Source: Cyclobacteriaceae bacterium (GTDB lineage Bacteria > Bacteroidota > Bacteroidia > Cytophagales > Cyclobacteriaceae). From it: a DNA stretch of 64,000 nucleotides. A program made the position numbers and the translations under genes. Below the pieces are notes generated by a model that was given only the letters and a program-made list of their open reading frames with translations, was not told the origin of the DNA and ran no database searches. Below, one piece after another: positions 1 through 8,968 of this stretch. Every line of letters starts with the position of its first letter. Position 1 is the first letter of the stretch. Location of the stretch: the NCBI GenBank assembly GCA_016787565.1, contig JAEUUG010000003.1, forward strand, positions 248,001 to 312,000, given 5' to 3'.

Positions 1-107
1 TTAAAGAGATATGGGTTGAAATAAAATTGTCTGTACGGCAAAGGGGATTGACCGGAAGCCCAGAATGAAAGTAGGAAACAGGAGAAAATCAGTAAACGTC
101 TCTTCAT
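1..107 (-). CDS. PorP/SprF family type IX secretion membrane protein, N-terminal part (cut by window start)
   Basis: Reading leftward from an ATG at 107, the frame stays open to the window edge. It gives a signal peptide (Lys-Arg-Arg, hydrophobic core, Ala-Ser-Gly-Gln end) followed by a stretch with the pattern YRQFYFNPYLF. That resembles the QYxFNPxxxNPA start of mature PorP/SprF proteins. These are outer-membrane beta-barrels tied to the type IX secretion and gliding machinery and are very often encoded just downstream of large CHU_C-tailed proteins, as here (7 bp after the giant gene). Only 35 residues are visible, so the family call rests on a short motif plus context. Confidence 0.65.
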   Translation of the reverse strand, partial: MKRRLLIFSCFLLSFWASGQSPLPYRQFYFNPYLF

Positions 108-113
108 AGAAAT

Positions 114-3100
114 TTAGCGAACAATTCGAACCCCCCCTGTTGTTTTATTTCCATCGCTGCAAGTGATGATATAATAGTAGGCATCTTCTTCCAACGGTTT
201 TCCATTTGATGTTCCGTCCCATGTGTTTTGATAGGAGACTGTTTCAAATACTTTCTTTCCCAGCTGATTATAAATTTTTAAAGCGCAGCCATCCAGTAAG
301 GAAGGGTATTCCCATGTCCAGAAGTCGTTACTATTGTCTCCGTTGGGAGAGAATATTTTCGGGAACTTCATGGAGGCAAGATTAAACTCAATAACGTCAA
401 CCTTAACCGTATCCGCATCGGTAAGCCCCCCATTGTCGGATACCGTAAGCTTAAATGAATAGGCTCCTTTTTGAAGTTCGTGAACTTCTGTATGTGCATC
501 TGCAGGAGAAAGAATGAGTGCCGGTGCAGGTCCGGTAATCTGTTCCCATAAGTAGCTAATAATAATGCCATCACTATCTTCGCCAGAACCCATTAGCTGA
601 GTGCTGGTTTCAGGAATCGAAATGACGTTGTCATCACCCGCAAAAGCAATCGGTGCTTGATTACCATCAGGTGATACTACAGTAATCGAAACAGATGCCT
701 TGTCTTCCGCTCCGTTATTATCGACAACAGTAAGTTCAAAGACGTAGAATCCAATAGCTAAGCTTGTTACATCAATTTCTCCTGAAGCAATTGGCGTCAC
801 CTGGGCGACAGTAGGGCCTGAAATCTGATTCCAGTTTATGTTCTCAATGATTCCATCGGGATCTACACCCCCACCTGTTAAGCGCGTACTGTTCTCCGGA
901 AATACCAGACTGACAGGCTCTCCTGTAAAAGCAGTGGGAGGTATATTGTCCTTAACAGTAATGGTTGCTTCGTCAAACGAAATTCCTCCCAGGTTATCCG
1001 TGGCTGTGAGGCGGAAATTATATACGCCAGGCGTGAGGTTCGTCACCGTAACGGTGAGTGCAGCAACATCACTAAAAGTTGCAACACTTGGTCCGGATAC
1101 TTGAGTCCATACCGTGGATGCAATTGTGCCATCCGCATCCGTTGCTGTTCCTGATAACACCACCGTAGCAGGCGGAATGAGCACATCCTTATCCGGTCCT
1201 GCATTTACCGTAGGAGTCAGGTTGGCAGGAACAGGTTTAACCGTAACACTGACTTCATCAAATGATACCCCGCCATTGTTGTCGGTAGCTGTAATACGGA
1301 AGAGATAAATACCTTCTACTAGATTTTGAGCAGACAGGATAGGTGTAGTAGTACCAGAGAGCGTAGCATTTGCAGGTCCTGAAACCTGGCTCCATAGAAT
1401 AGAACTGATAGTTCCATCACTATCCGTGACCGTTGCTGTAATAGTGAGGGAGTTAGTGGGCAGCGTTATAATCGTATTAATTCCGGCAGAAACAATTGGT
1501 GGAACATTGGGTAATGGCGGATTGACACGAACATTTACCTCATCATAGCCCTCTTCATTTTTGTCATCGGTTACCGTAAGTCTGAAGATGTAAGTACCTT
1601 CAATAAGGTTGGTAGCAATCAAATCTGTCTGCGTTGGGCCTGAAAGATTGGCGGTAGATGGACCTGATTGTTGTGTCCATTGAAAACTGGCAATGCTGCC
1701 ATCGGGATCAGAACCACTTCCATTGAAAGTAACCTGATTTATGGGTAGGGTAATAACTTTGTTACCACCACCATTTGCTGTCGGAGGTTGATTGGCAGGT
1801 AAAGGTTGTACACGGATATTAACTTCATCAAATCCTGTTGATCCCTTATCGTCTGTTACCGTTAGTCTGAACAAATAAATTCCTTCAGCCAGGCCGCTGA
1901 TTGTTAATATCGGATTAGTTAAAGAAGATGTTGTAGCTGTTGAAGGACCAGCTAGCTGACTCCAGGTATAAATGGAGATAACTCCGTCTTCATCAGTGCC
2001 AGAGCCAGAAAGCGTTGTATTATTTTGTGGTAATGTAAGCACTTTGTTACCACCCGCGTTTGCTATTGGTGGTAAGTTGTAAGGTATTGGTTTTACCGTA
2101 ACGATCACCTCATCCACAGAGGTCGCTGCACTATTGTCGGTCACGGATAACCGGAAAACGTAAATTCCTTCTACCAGATTTGTAGCATTGGTGTTGTAGT
2201 TGTTAGCGCCCGTAAAAAAAGCGATAGAGGGACCACTCATTTGTGACCATTGAATCAACGTAATGGTTCCGTCCGGGTCAGAGCCGGACCCATTTAGCGA
2301 TACAATGTTAACTGGAAGGGTTATGGTTTTATCAACTCCAGCGTTTACAACAGGAGGGATGTTGATGGGTTGCGGATTTACCTTTATCTGAATATCTTTT
2401 TGTCCCTTTGCCCCACCATTGTCTGTAACTATCAACCTGAAAACATAAGTTCCTGCCTGCAGATTGGAAAAGGTAATGGAAGCAAGAGAAGAAGAGGTAG
2501 AGGCTGGTGTACTCGGACCACTAATTTGTGTCCAAGCGTACGCCACAATTGTTCCGTCAGCATCTGTTCCACCCCCATTGATAATTACTGAATTCTGGGG
2601 AAGGGTAATAGTTTGGTTAGGCCCGGTAATGGCAACAGGCGGGGAGTTTGGTGGAAGAGGATTAACAACAATTCTGATCTGATCCGAATCTGTAATTCCA
2701 TCATTATCAGTCACAGTTAGGGTAAAAATATAAATACCTTCTAGTAGATTTGAAACCGTTATCTGTGCAGTGTTAGTACCTGAAAAAGTTGCCGCATCAG
2801 GGCCCGATGATTGCGTCCAATCATAGGAAACAATTGTTCCGTCAGCATCTGTGCCACTGCCGGATAGGATCACAGAATTTGTTGGTAATGTTATTGATTT
2901 ATCTGCTTCTGTTGAGGCAACAGGAGCTTGCAATGCAGCATTCACCAGTATTCTTACCTCATCCGTGTCGGTTGCACCCTGATTGTCTGCAACTACAAGT
3001 TCAAAAACATAAATTCCCTGAAGCAAATCAGATACCGTCAAGACAGGAACATCCACATCACTAAGTGTAATAGTAGCAGGTCCACTTAGAAAATTCCAGT

Positions 3101-5711
3101 GGTAGCTTACAATAGTGCCATCAGCATCCGTACCAGTTCCGGTAAGCACAGCACTGTTAACGGGAAGGGTAACGGTTACGTCACTTCCTGCATTTGCGTT
3201 GGGTGGCTGATTGGGAGGTGCGGGTAGAACGGTGACACTAGCTTGTGCGGATGCAGATGCTCCGTTATTATCTTTAACTGTCAGCGAAAAAACGTAAATA
3301 CCACTGATCGTTAAGGCAGAAATATTGGTTGATGCGGCTGCCGGAGAAATTAAGGTTGCAATTTTGGGCCCGCTAACCTGCTCCCATAAATACGATGCAA
3401 TTGTTCCGTCCGGATCACTGGCTGTACCACTCAACGAACTTGAACTTGTTGGCAGTGTTATTGATGTATTGGTTCCGGCATTTACAACCGGTGGTTGATT
3501 GGCAGGCGGAAAGACAGAAACCGTAACCTGATCGAAGCCTGTTGCACCTTTATCATCAGTCACGCTTAACTGGAACGTGTAAATTCCAGCTACAAGACCA
3601 CTCACTTGTGTGTCCTTTTGACCAGCAGTTAGAATGGTTGCGCTGGAGGGTCCGTTAACTTGAGTCCATTGGTAGGCAGCAATAGTTCCATCACTATCTG
3701 TGCCATTACCTGTTAGTTGAGCTGAATTTGACGGTAAGGTTATAGACTGATTCGTTCCGGCATCGGCAACCGGAGGCTGATTGGGAGGCATTGGTAGTAC
3801 CTTCACAATTACCTGTGAAGAGCCTTGTCCGGCATCGTTATCCGTAACCGTTAATGTAAAGACGTAATTGCCTTCCACTAAACCATTAATCACAGTTGAA
3901 GGTTGTCCGGGTGAAACGATGGTAGCAGTTCCAGGTCCACTCGTTTGGATCCAGGCATATGAACTTATAGACCCGTCCGCATCTGTACCTGACCCGTTAA
4001 GTGTACTTGTGTTAACTGGTAGTGTTATCGTAATTGCGGATCCTGCATTAGCTACTGGTAAAGCATTGGGAGGTTTAGGCAATACTGTTACTGTTACTTG
4101 CCTGCTGGTTGAACTCCCGAGGTTGTCCGTTGCTGAGAGTGTAAATTGATAAACGCCTTCTATGAGATTCGTTATTGATGTACTGAGTTGCCCAGGTGTT
4201 GTGATGGTGGCCGAGGAGGGCCCACTGTTTTGAGTCCATAAAATTGACGCAATGGATCCATCAGAATCCGTTGCAGTACCTGTCACTGTTAGAGAGTTTA
4301 CAGGCAGTGTAATGGTCCTATCTGATCCCGCACTTACTGTGGGAGGATTATTCGGTGGAGGCGAAAGGACTGAAACAACAGCCACTGCAGAGCCAGTTAG
4401 CCCACTATTATCGGTTACGGTGAGTGAGAACGTATAGGAGCCTACGATTAAGTTTGAGGTTGTAAGTGTTGTTGTGGTTATACCCGATAAAGTAGCAGTA
4501 TTGGGCCCACTTTCCTGTTTCCATAAGTAAGCTATTATTGTTCCATCGGCATCAGTACCAGATCCGCTAAGGATTACTGAACTGACCGGAGCTGTAATGC
4601 TTTTATTCCCTCCGGCATTGGCTACTGGAGGAATTGGAGCTGGGAGGGGATTGACTGTTACGTTTACCTGAGCGGTCTTTGTTAATCCATCATTATCTGT
4701 GGCTGTTATGCTGAATGTGTAGCTTCCGGCTATCAGACCTGTAATTTGAGTGGAGAGTGTATTTGGTGTAACAAGAGTAGGGTTATTGGGTCCACTAACC
4801 TTTACCCATACTGTTGAAGTAATGGTTCCATCCGGATCAGATGCTGTACCTGTTACAGTAACACTGTTGGTTGGTAAGGTTATAATTTTATTGGATCCCG
4901 CACTCACCACAGGCGGCTGTTTAACTGGAGTGCCTAATTTTTGTGTTAAGAACCATTCGTACAAATTCGGTGTGTGATAGAGGTTATTTGTACGATATGC
5001 TCTATCCCATGCGCCCCCATGTCCAACCCCGGGGTAAATAGTAAAAATAGGTACCGGGTTTGCCCCACACACAATCATTCTATCAATTGGTCGTTGTCCA
5101 CCGCTAATTGGAATCGCAGTATCCGCATCACCATGAAAAGCCCAAACTGGAATTTTTCTATTTGCAACCGTACAGCCAATGGCTGTAGAAGCTTGACCTG
5201 CAATAGGAGAAATGGCCGCAAATCTGTTAGGATCATTATCTTCAAGTCCCGCTGAAAACCATGTTCCTTCCCCACCCATGCTTAGTCCAGTCAAGTAAAC
5301 TCTAGCCGGGTCAATGCGATAATTGGCCAACGCGTAGTCAACAAAGGGAATTACATCATACTTGAATGACCATTTATTTGTTTGAGGTGAAAGGACAATA
5401 AAACATTCTGTTTTACCGCCTACGGTAAAGCACATCGTATGACCATTTTTGATATGCTTTGGGGGGCCATTGGCAGTAACCTTCTGAAGATCTGTTGGAG
5501 TACCTGCTCCTCTTTCACCGGAACCATGAAGAAAAATAATACATGGGTATAAGTCAGTTGTGGTACTGTAGCCAGGCGGCAGATACTCTAAATACCCCCT
5601 TCCAAAGCTCGTCATTTTAGGAACTTGTTGGGCCATCACAAAGCTAATCCCTACTGCATTGGCAATGGAAAATAGGCAGAAGACCAAGATAGCAAGATTT
5701 AATCTTTTCAC
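114..5711 (-). CDS. Giant secreted esterase with about 16 PKD/Ig-like repeats and T9SS type-B sorting tail
   Basis: 1865 residues with a GTG start that directly precedes a good signal peptide (MKRLNLAILVF, ending near MAQQ). Residues about 35-255 are an alpha/beta-hydrolase of the PHB-depolymerase/dienelactone-esterase type: FLHGSGERG oxyanion loop, GLSMGG nucleophile near residue 143, GDADTAIP acid and GVGHGGAW histidine. From about residue 265 come 16 repeats of about 90 residues, each with an LTGSGTDxDG-like and a W-x-Q-x-SGP signature (PKD / K319L-like). The last ~85 residues (FSPNGDNSNDFW ... IYNQLGKKVFE ... WDGTSNGKPL) are a CHU_C gliding-motility C-terminal domain, the type-B type IX secretion signal. 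Infer a cell-surface or secreted esterase carried on a long stalk. The substrate is not known. Confidence 0.9.
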   Translation of the reverse strand: MKRLNLAILVFCLFSIANAVGISFVMAQQVPKMTSFGRGYLEYLPPGYSTTTDLYPCIIFLHGSGERGAGTPTDLQKVTANGPPKHIKNGHTMCFTVGGKTECFIVLSPQTNKWSFKYDVIPFVDYALANYRIDPARVYLTGLSMGGEGTWFSAGLEDNDPNRFAAISPIAGQASTAIGCTVANRKIPVWAFHGDADTAIPISGGQRPIDRMIVCGANPVPIFTIYPGVGHGGAWDRAYRTNNLYHTPNLYEWFLTQKLGTPVKQPPVVSAGSNKIITLPTNSVTVTGTASDPDGTITSTVWVKVSGPNNPTLVTPNTLSTQITGLIAGSYTFSITATDNDGLTKTAQVNVTVNPLPAPIPPVANAGGNKSITAPVSSVILSGSGTDADGTIIAYLWKQESGPNTATLSGITTTTLTTSNLIVGSYTFSLTVTDNSGLTGSAVAVVSVLSPPPNNPPTVSAGSDRTITLPVNSLTVTGTATDSDGSIASILWTQNSGPSSATITTPGQLSTSITNLIEGVYQFTLSATDNLGSSTSRQVTVTVLPKPPNALPVANAGSAITITLPVNTSTLNGSGTDADGSISSYAWIQTSGPGTATIVSPGQPSTVINGLVEGNYVFTLTVTDNDAGQGSSQVIVKVLPMPPNQPPVADAGTNQSITLPSNSAQLTGNGTDSDGTIAAYQWTQVNGPSSATILTAGQKDTQVSGLVAGIYTFQLSVTDDKGATGFDQVTVSVFPPANQPPVVNAGTNTSITLPTSSSSLSGTASDPDGTIASYLWEQVSGPKIATLISPAAASTNISALTISGIYVFSLTVKDNNGASASAQASVTVLPAPPNQPPNANAGSDVTVTLPVNSAVLTGTGTDADGTIVSYHWNFLSGPATITLSDVDVPVLTVSDLLQGIYVFELVVADNQGATDTDEVRILVNAALQAPVASTEADKSITLPTNSVILSGSGTDADGTIVSYDWTQSSGPDAATFSGTNTAQITVSNLLEGIYIFTLTVTDNDGITDSDQIRIVVNPLPPNSPPVAITGPNQTITLPQNSVIINGGGTDADGTIVAYAWTQISGPSTPASTSSSLASITFSNLQAGTYVFRLIVTDNGGAKGQKDIQIKVNPQPINIPPVVNAGVDKTITLPVNIVSLNGSGSDPDGTITLIQWSQMSGPSIAFFTGANNYNTNATNLVEGIYVFRLSVTDNSAATSVDEVIVTVKPIPYNLPPIANAGGNKVLTLPQNNTTLSGSGTDEDGVISIYTWSQLAGPSTATTSSLTNPILTISGLAEGIYLFRLTVTDDKGSTGFDEVNIRVQPLPANQPPTANGGGNKVITLPINQVTFNGSGSDPDGSIASFQWTQQSGPSTANLSGPTQTDLIATNLIEGTYIFRLTVTDDKNEEGYDEVNVRVNPPLPNVPPIVSAGINTIITLPTNSLTITATVTDSDGTISSILWSQVSGPANATLSGTTTPILSAQNLVEGIYLFRITATDNNGGVSFDEVSVTVKPVPANLTPTVNAGPDKDVLIPPATVVLSGTATDADGTIASTVWTQVSGPSVATFSDVAALTVTVTNLTPGVYNFRLTATDNLGGISFDEATITVKDNIPPTAFTGEPVSLVFPENSTRLTGGGVDPDGIIENINWNQISGPTVAQVTPIASGEIDVTSLAIGFYVFELTVVDNNGAEDKASVSITVVSPDGNQAPIAFAGDDNVISIPETSTQLMGSGEDSDGIIISYLWEQITGPAPALILSPADAHTEVHELQKGAYSFKLTVSDNGGLTDADTVKVDVIEFNLASMKFPKIFSPNGDNSNDFWTWEYPSLLDGCALKIYNQLGKKVFETVSYQNTWDGTSNGKPLEEDAYYYIITCSDGNKTTGGVRIVR
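386..4916 (-). repeat. Tandem coding repeats (16 PKD-like units, ~270 bp each)
   Basis: Within the giant esterase gene a unit of about 270 bp is repeated 16 times. I counted the W-x-Q-x-SGP landmark once per unit. Units differ at many positions, so this is an old, diverged protein-domain array and not a recent DNA duplication. The long plus-strand open frames opposite it follow from the repetitive codon pattern and are not genes. Confidence 0.8.
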
Positions 5712-5839
5712 GGTGAGATGAAATTAGAGAATTATAAAGTTACCCTTTCTTAATAAATATTAGAAGAAAATCGTAACCTGCTTGCCGAAAATGGTCTTCG
5801 AATCCCCAAATACGCAGTTATTACTCTTTATTTTGACGA

Positions 5840-6832
5840 TTACCAGCCTTCTGGCATATGCTTTCGAATCTCGATTTCTTTGAACTCCTGACTTTTTCGT
5901 GCCCCCACACGCATGGCCCAACTAGCCATTTTTTGTATCCCATCTTGAAGCGATACGGAACCAGCCAGCTTAAAAATGCGATGTGCTTTGGAGTGATCTG
6001 AATAGGCATGCATAACCTCTTTTCTGGCTTTCAGGTATTGTATATTGGGTTCAACCTGAAAATGCTTTGAGACAACTTCTATTAGTTCATTGATGGTATA
6101 CGGTTTGTCCGCACCGATGTTAAAGGTTTCATTCAGTGCTTCAGGAATGTTTACACATTTGGCAATCGGTATGGCGACATCATCAATATAGCTGAAGGCC
6201 CGGGTTTGGGTCCCATCACCAAAAACAGTAAGGGATTTTTTCTGCATAATTTGATTCATGAAAATACCGATTACGTTTCTGTATTTGTCACCAATATTCT
6301 GATTCTCTCCATAAACATTGTGTGGTCTGAAGATCACGTAATTCAGTCCAAACATTTCATGTGCAGCCTTTAGGTCTAGTTCTACGGCATACTTGGAAAC
6401 GCCATATGGATCTTCAGGAATTGGAGTCATAGATTCCGTCATAGGAAGTTGCCCGGGACCATAAACTGCAATAGAAGATGTAAACACAAAGCATTTACAT
6501 TCATGTTTTACAGCTTCATTAATAAGGTTTACACTACCAATCAGGTTATTGGTATAATTAAATCTTCTGATAAAGTGCGAAAGACCCTCTGCTGCATAAG
6601 CAGCGAGGTGGTAGACATAATCGAAATGATATTGATCAAACAACTTTGATACTAAATTTACATCGGTTATAGAGCCCTGAATGAATGTTACATTTTCCGG
6701 CACGTGATCAACGAATCCACCACTCAAATCATCCAGAACAACAACATGGTGACCCAAATCAAGGCAATGCTTTGCTACATGTGATCCGATAAATCCTGCT
6801 CCACCGGTTACTAATGAGTTAATTCTTGTCAT
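5840..6832 (-). CDS. NAD-dependent epimerase/dehydratase (UDP-glucose 4-epimerase-like)
   Basis: 330-residue extended short-chain dehydrogenase. The N-terminus carries the GGAGFIGSH glycine-rich NAD loop. The catalytic pair is seen as Ser/Thr (FTSSIAVYG) and YGVSK. FRPHNVYGENQN and FNIGADKPYT are typical of the GalE/WcaG group. It probably interconverts nucleotide sugars in the cytoplasm (for example UDP-Glc/UDP-Gal or the uronic-acid forms) for the adjacent glycosyltransferases. It is the last gene of the exopolysaccharide operon, 11 bp after the upstream GT2 gene. The ATG at 6832 is preferred because the Rossmann motif starts right after it. The exact substrate cannot be read from sequence. 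Confidence 0.88.
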   Translation of the reverse strand: MTRINSLVTGGAGFIGSHVAKHCLDLGHHVVVLDDLSGGFVDHVPENVTFIQGSITDVNLVSKLFDQYHFDYVYHLAAYAAEGLSHFIRRFNYTNNLIGSVNLINEAVKHECKCFVFTSSIAVYGPGQLPMTESMTPIPEDPYGVSKYAVELDLKAAHEMFGLNYVIFRPHNVYGENQNIGDKYRNVIGIFMNQIMQKKSLTVFGDGTQTRAFSYIDDVAIPIAKCVNIPEALNETFNIGADKPYTINELIEVVSKHFQVEPNIQYLKARKEVMHAYSDHSKAHRIFKLAGSVSLQDGIQKMASWAMRVGARKSQEFKEIEIRKHMPEGW

Positions 6833-6843
6833 GAGGATGATTG

Positions 6844-7755
6844 TTAATTTGAGGTACTAAAGTATCGAGGTGATTTCAAGTTCCAGAGTAAGCCTCGGAA
6901 AAAATTTTTTAGATGGGTCATCTGGTTGCTCATCACATATTTTATAGTACTTTTTGGGATAATAAAGAAAATCACGAAGAATGTAAAACATAGAAATTGA
7001 AAAGAAGAAGTATTTCTTCTCATGAAGAGAATTCTATTGCGGGTGTGATAGTACGCTTTTAAGGCACTTTCTTTCCCCATGGTGATTGACTCTTTGTGAT
7101 AAATAAGGGCAGTAGGCTGGTAATAAATTTTATAGCCCGCCCGTCTGATATGAGCAGACCAATCCAGCTCCTCATAGTAGATAAAAAATTCATCCGGCAG
7201 CATTCCTACCATATCGACCACTTCCCTCTTTACAAGCATGGCTGCACCATGAGCATAAGAGGTGTACCCGGGTTTGTCATGCTGTCCAACATCTATTTCC
7301 TTTCCGCCAATGGCTCTGTTTCTTCCCGTAAAGGGGTTTACTTCTGTAAAACCGGCATATTGAATTATTTGAGGGTTGTGAAAATACCGAATCTTCGGAC
7401 TTACAACGCCAATACTTGAGTCATTTTGGAAGGGTTCAAGTAGTTTCTCCAAAAGATTGTCCGTGACTTCTGTGTCATTGTTAACAATAAAGAAATAATC
7501 ACCTTTTCCCGCCTTGATTCCGACATTGTTTCCGCCTGTGAATCCCAAATTTGTTTCATTCACAATTAATCTAACATCCGGAAAATTGGTCGCTACGAAA
7601 TTTGAAGGATTCTCTTTCGAAGCGTTATCTACAAAAATAATTTCATAATTTTTGTACGAGAGTTTTTTAGCGGACTCCAAAAACTCAACACTCACTTCAA
7701 GCTGGTTATAATTTAAGATAATAATGGAGATCAGTGGGTTATTATTCTCACGCAT
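6844..7755 (-). CDS. GT2 glycosyltransferase (rhamnosyltransferase-like)
   Basis: 303 residues. An N-terminal GT-A domain begins SIIILNYNQ and contains VDNAS and the NLGFTGGNN / VNNDTEV signature of the WbbL/RfbF-type subgroup, where the Asn-Asn-Asp replaces the usual DxD. Further on are GAAMLVKREV and YYEELDWSAHIRRAGYKI, the acceptor/base region. The C-terminus has a hydrophobic segment (FFVIFFIIP) that may anchor it to the inner membrane. It would transfer a sugar from a nucleotide donor to a lipid-linked intermediate made by the sugar transferase of this operon. Spacing to both neighbours is under 12 bp. Donor sugar unknown. Confidence 0.87.
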   Translation of the reverse strand: MRENNNPLISIIILNYNQLEVSVEFLESAKKLSYKNYEIIFVDNASKENPSNFVATNFPDVRLIVNETNLGFTGGNNVGIKAGKGDYFFIVNNDTEVTDNLLEKLLEPFQNDSSIGVVSPKIRYFHNPQIIQYAGFTEVNPFTGRNRAIGGKEIDVGQHDKPGYTSYAHGAAMLVKREVVDMVGMLPDEFFIYYEELDWSAHIRRAGYKIYYQPTALIYHKESITMGKESALKAYYHTRNRILFMRRNTSSFQFLCFTFFVIFFIIPKSTIKYVMSNQMTHLKNFFRGLLWNLKSPRYFSTSN

Positions 7756-7760
7756 GGATA

Positions 7761-8957
7761 CTATTTTATTTTATTTTCGGTATCGATTTTTGTTTCGAAA
7801 TGGGGTGTGTGGATGAATTTCTTATTAGCATCTCTCAACCTGAAAAGAATAAGCAGCATTTTAAAGAAAATACCCGGAATTTTGAAGATAGACTTCATTA
7901 AATCAATGGTATAGTATTCATCGGGAATGGATAGCAATAAGGCAGCAATTAGACCACAACCTAGCATCAGCCAAGTGACAGGTGGAATAACTAAATCAAT
8001 CGGGAGTAAGGTGAAAAATAGGGTGAAAAGAAACAATAACCCTATATTGATAAGTCTGGGCAACTGAATGTTCCGAAGAATGGCGCTGTTGAAGTACGTA
8101 AAGTCTCCTTTCAGAAGCATGAGCATACCGGGTTTAAAATATTTCGCTAAGTAAATATATTGACTTGATATCCAGCGCTTACGTTGATTTTCAAAAACAC
8201 TATCAACCTGCACTTTCTCATCAAATACTTTAGCAGATTTCAGATAAAATACTTTTTGACCTTGAGCGAGCAGAAGTAATTCAAGTTCCCGATCAAAGCC
8301 ACCCACTGAATTCATACCTGAAAGGATTGTTTTGAGCATATGAAAATCAATCGATATTCCGGATCCGTTAATAGAAGCTGAGAGTCCCAATGCTGTTGTG
8401 CCTTGTCTGTATATATGGTTGTTGATTGCTTCACTCAGACCATCTAAAAAGGCAAGCGAATTCTGTTTATTTTTAGGAACTCTTTGTCCCTGAATAGCCT
8501 GCCGATTAGCATAATGGTGATCGTTTAACCTTTCAATAAAGTCGCTATACATGACATTGTCGGCATCAAGAATAATGGCGTAGTCGTACTCTTTGGTAAT
8601 TTGTCCTATTGCAAAATTTAATGATTTGACTTTGGTGCTTTTATCGAAATGTACTTCGATAACGGTGAGCGGGAGTTGACGAAGTTCGCTAATTGTTTCC
8701 GGCTGAAGCGAGTCGGCTATTATGACCACATCATAAAGTTCCTGCGGGTATGATTGTGTAAGAGCCTTTTTACCGACAGAAATAATGACTGCGTCTTCTT
8801 TATAAGCAGGGATTAAAACAACAAATTTTTTTTTACTTCCTTGTTTAAGAGCGGGCTCTTTATAAAGCCTTCCGGCAAGCGCAAATACAAAAAAATATCC
8901 TACGAAGTAGATGAAATAGACGATAACAAGAATTTCGAAAAGGGATAATAGGAGCAC
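7761..8957 (-). CDS. Membrane GT2 glycosyltransferase (processive type)
   Basis: 398 residues with a GTG start 12 bp after the upstream stop. Layout: TM helix at about 5-25, GT-A domain (VVLIPAYKED, then the metal-binding DADN near residue 135), catalytic aspartate region GGFDRELEL, and the QRKRW motif of processive GT2 enzymes (QxxRW). Three or four C-terminal membrane helices follow (LINIGLLFLFTLFFTLLPI, LMLGCGLIAALLLSI, IPGIFFKMLLILF). This is the architecture of cellulose/hyaluronan/poly-GlcNAc synthase relatives. In this operon it probably extends or adds to an exopolysaccharide at the inner membrane. Confidence 0.86.
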   Translation of the reverse strand: MLLLSLFEILVIVYFIYFVGYFFVFALAGRLYKEPALKQGSKKKFVVLIPAYKEDAVIISVGKKALTQSYPQELYDVVIIADSLQPETISELRQLPLTVIEVHFDKSTKVKSLNFAIGQITKEYDYAIILDADNVMYSDFIERLNDHHYANRQAIQGQRVPKNKQNSLAFLDGLSEAINNHIYRQGTTALGLSASINGSGISIDFHMLKTILSGMNSVGGFDRELELLLLAQGQKVFYLKSAKVFDEKVQVDSVFENQRKRWISSQYIYLAKYFKPGMLMLLKGDFTYFNSAILRNIQLPRLINIGLLFLFTLFFTLLPIDLVIPPVTWLMLGCGLIAALLLSIPDEYYTIDLMKSIFKIPGIFFKMLLILFRLRDANKKFIHTPHFETKIDTENKIK

Positions 8958-8968
8958 CGTGGTAGAAT

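Noticed and set aside
386..4916. Regularly spaced repeats that could suggest a CRISPR or satellite array
   Set aside because: The unit is about 270 bp, diverged, in frame, and encodes PKD-like domains. There are no short identical repeats with unique spacers.
838..4977. Several plus-strand open frames of 60-93 codons opposite the giant repeat gene
   Set aside because: They recur once per PKD-like unit and share the same antisense peptide pattern, so they are by-products of the repetitive codon order on the minus strand.
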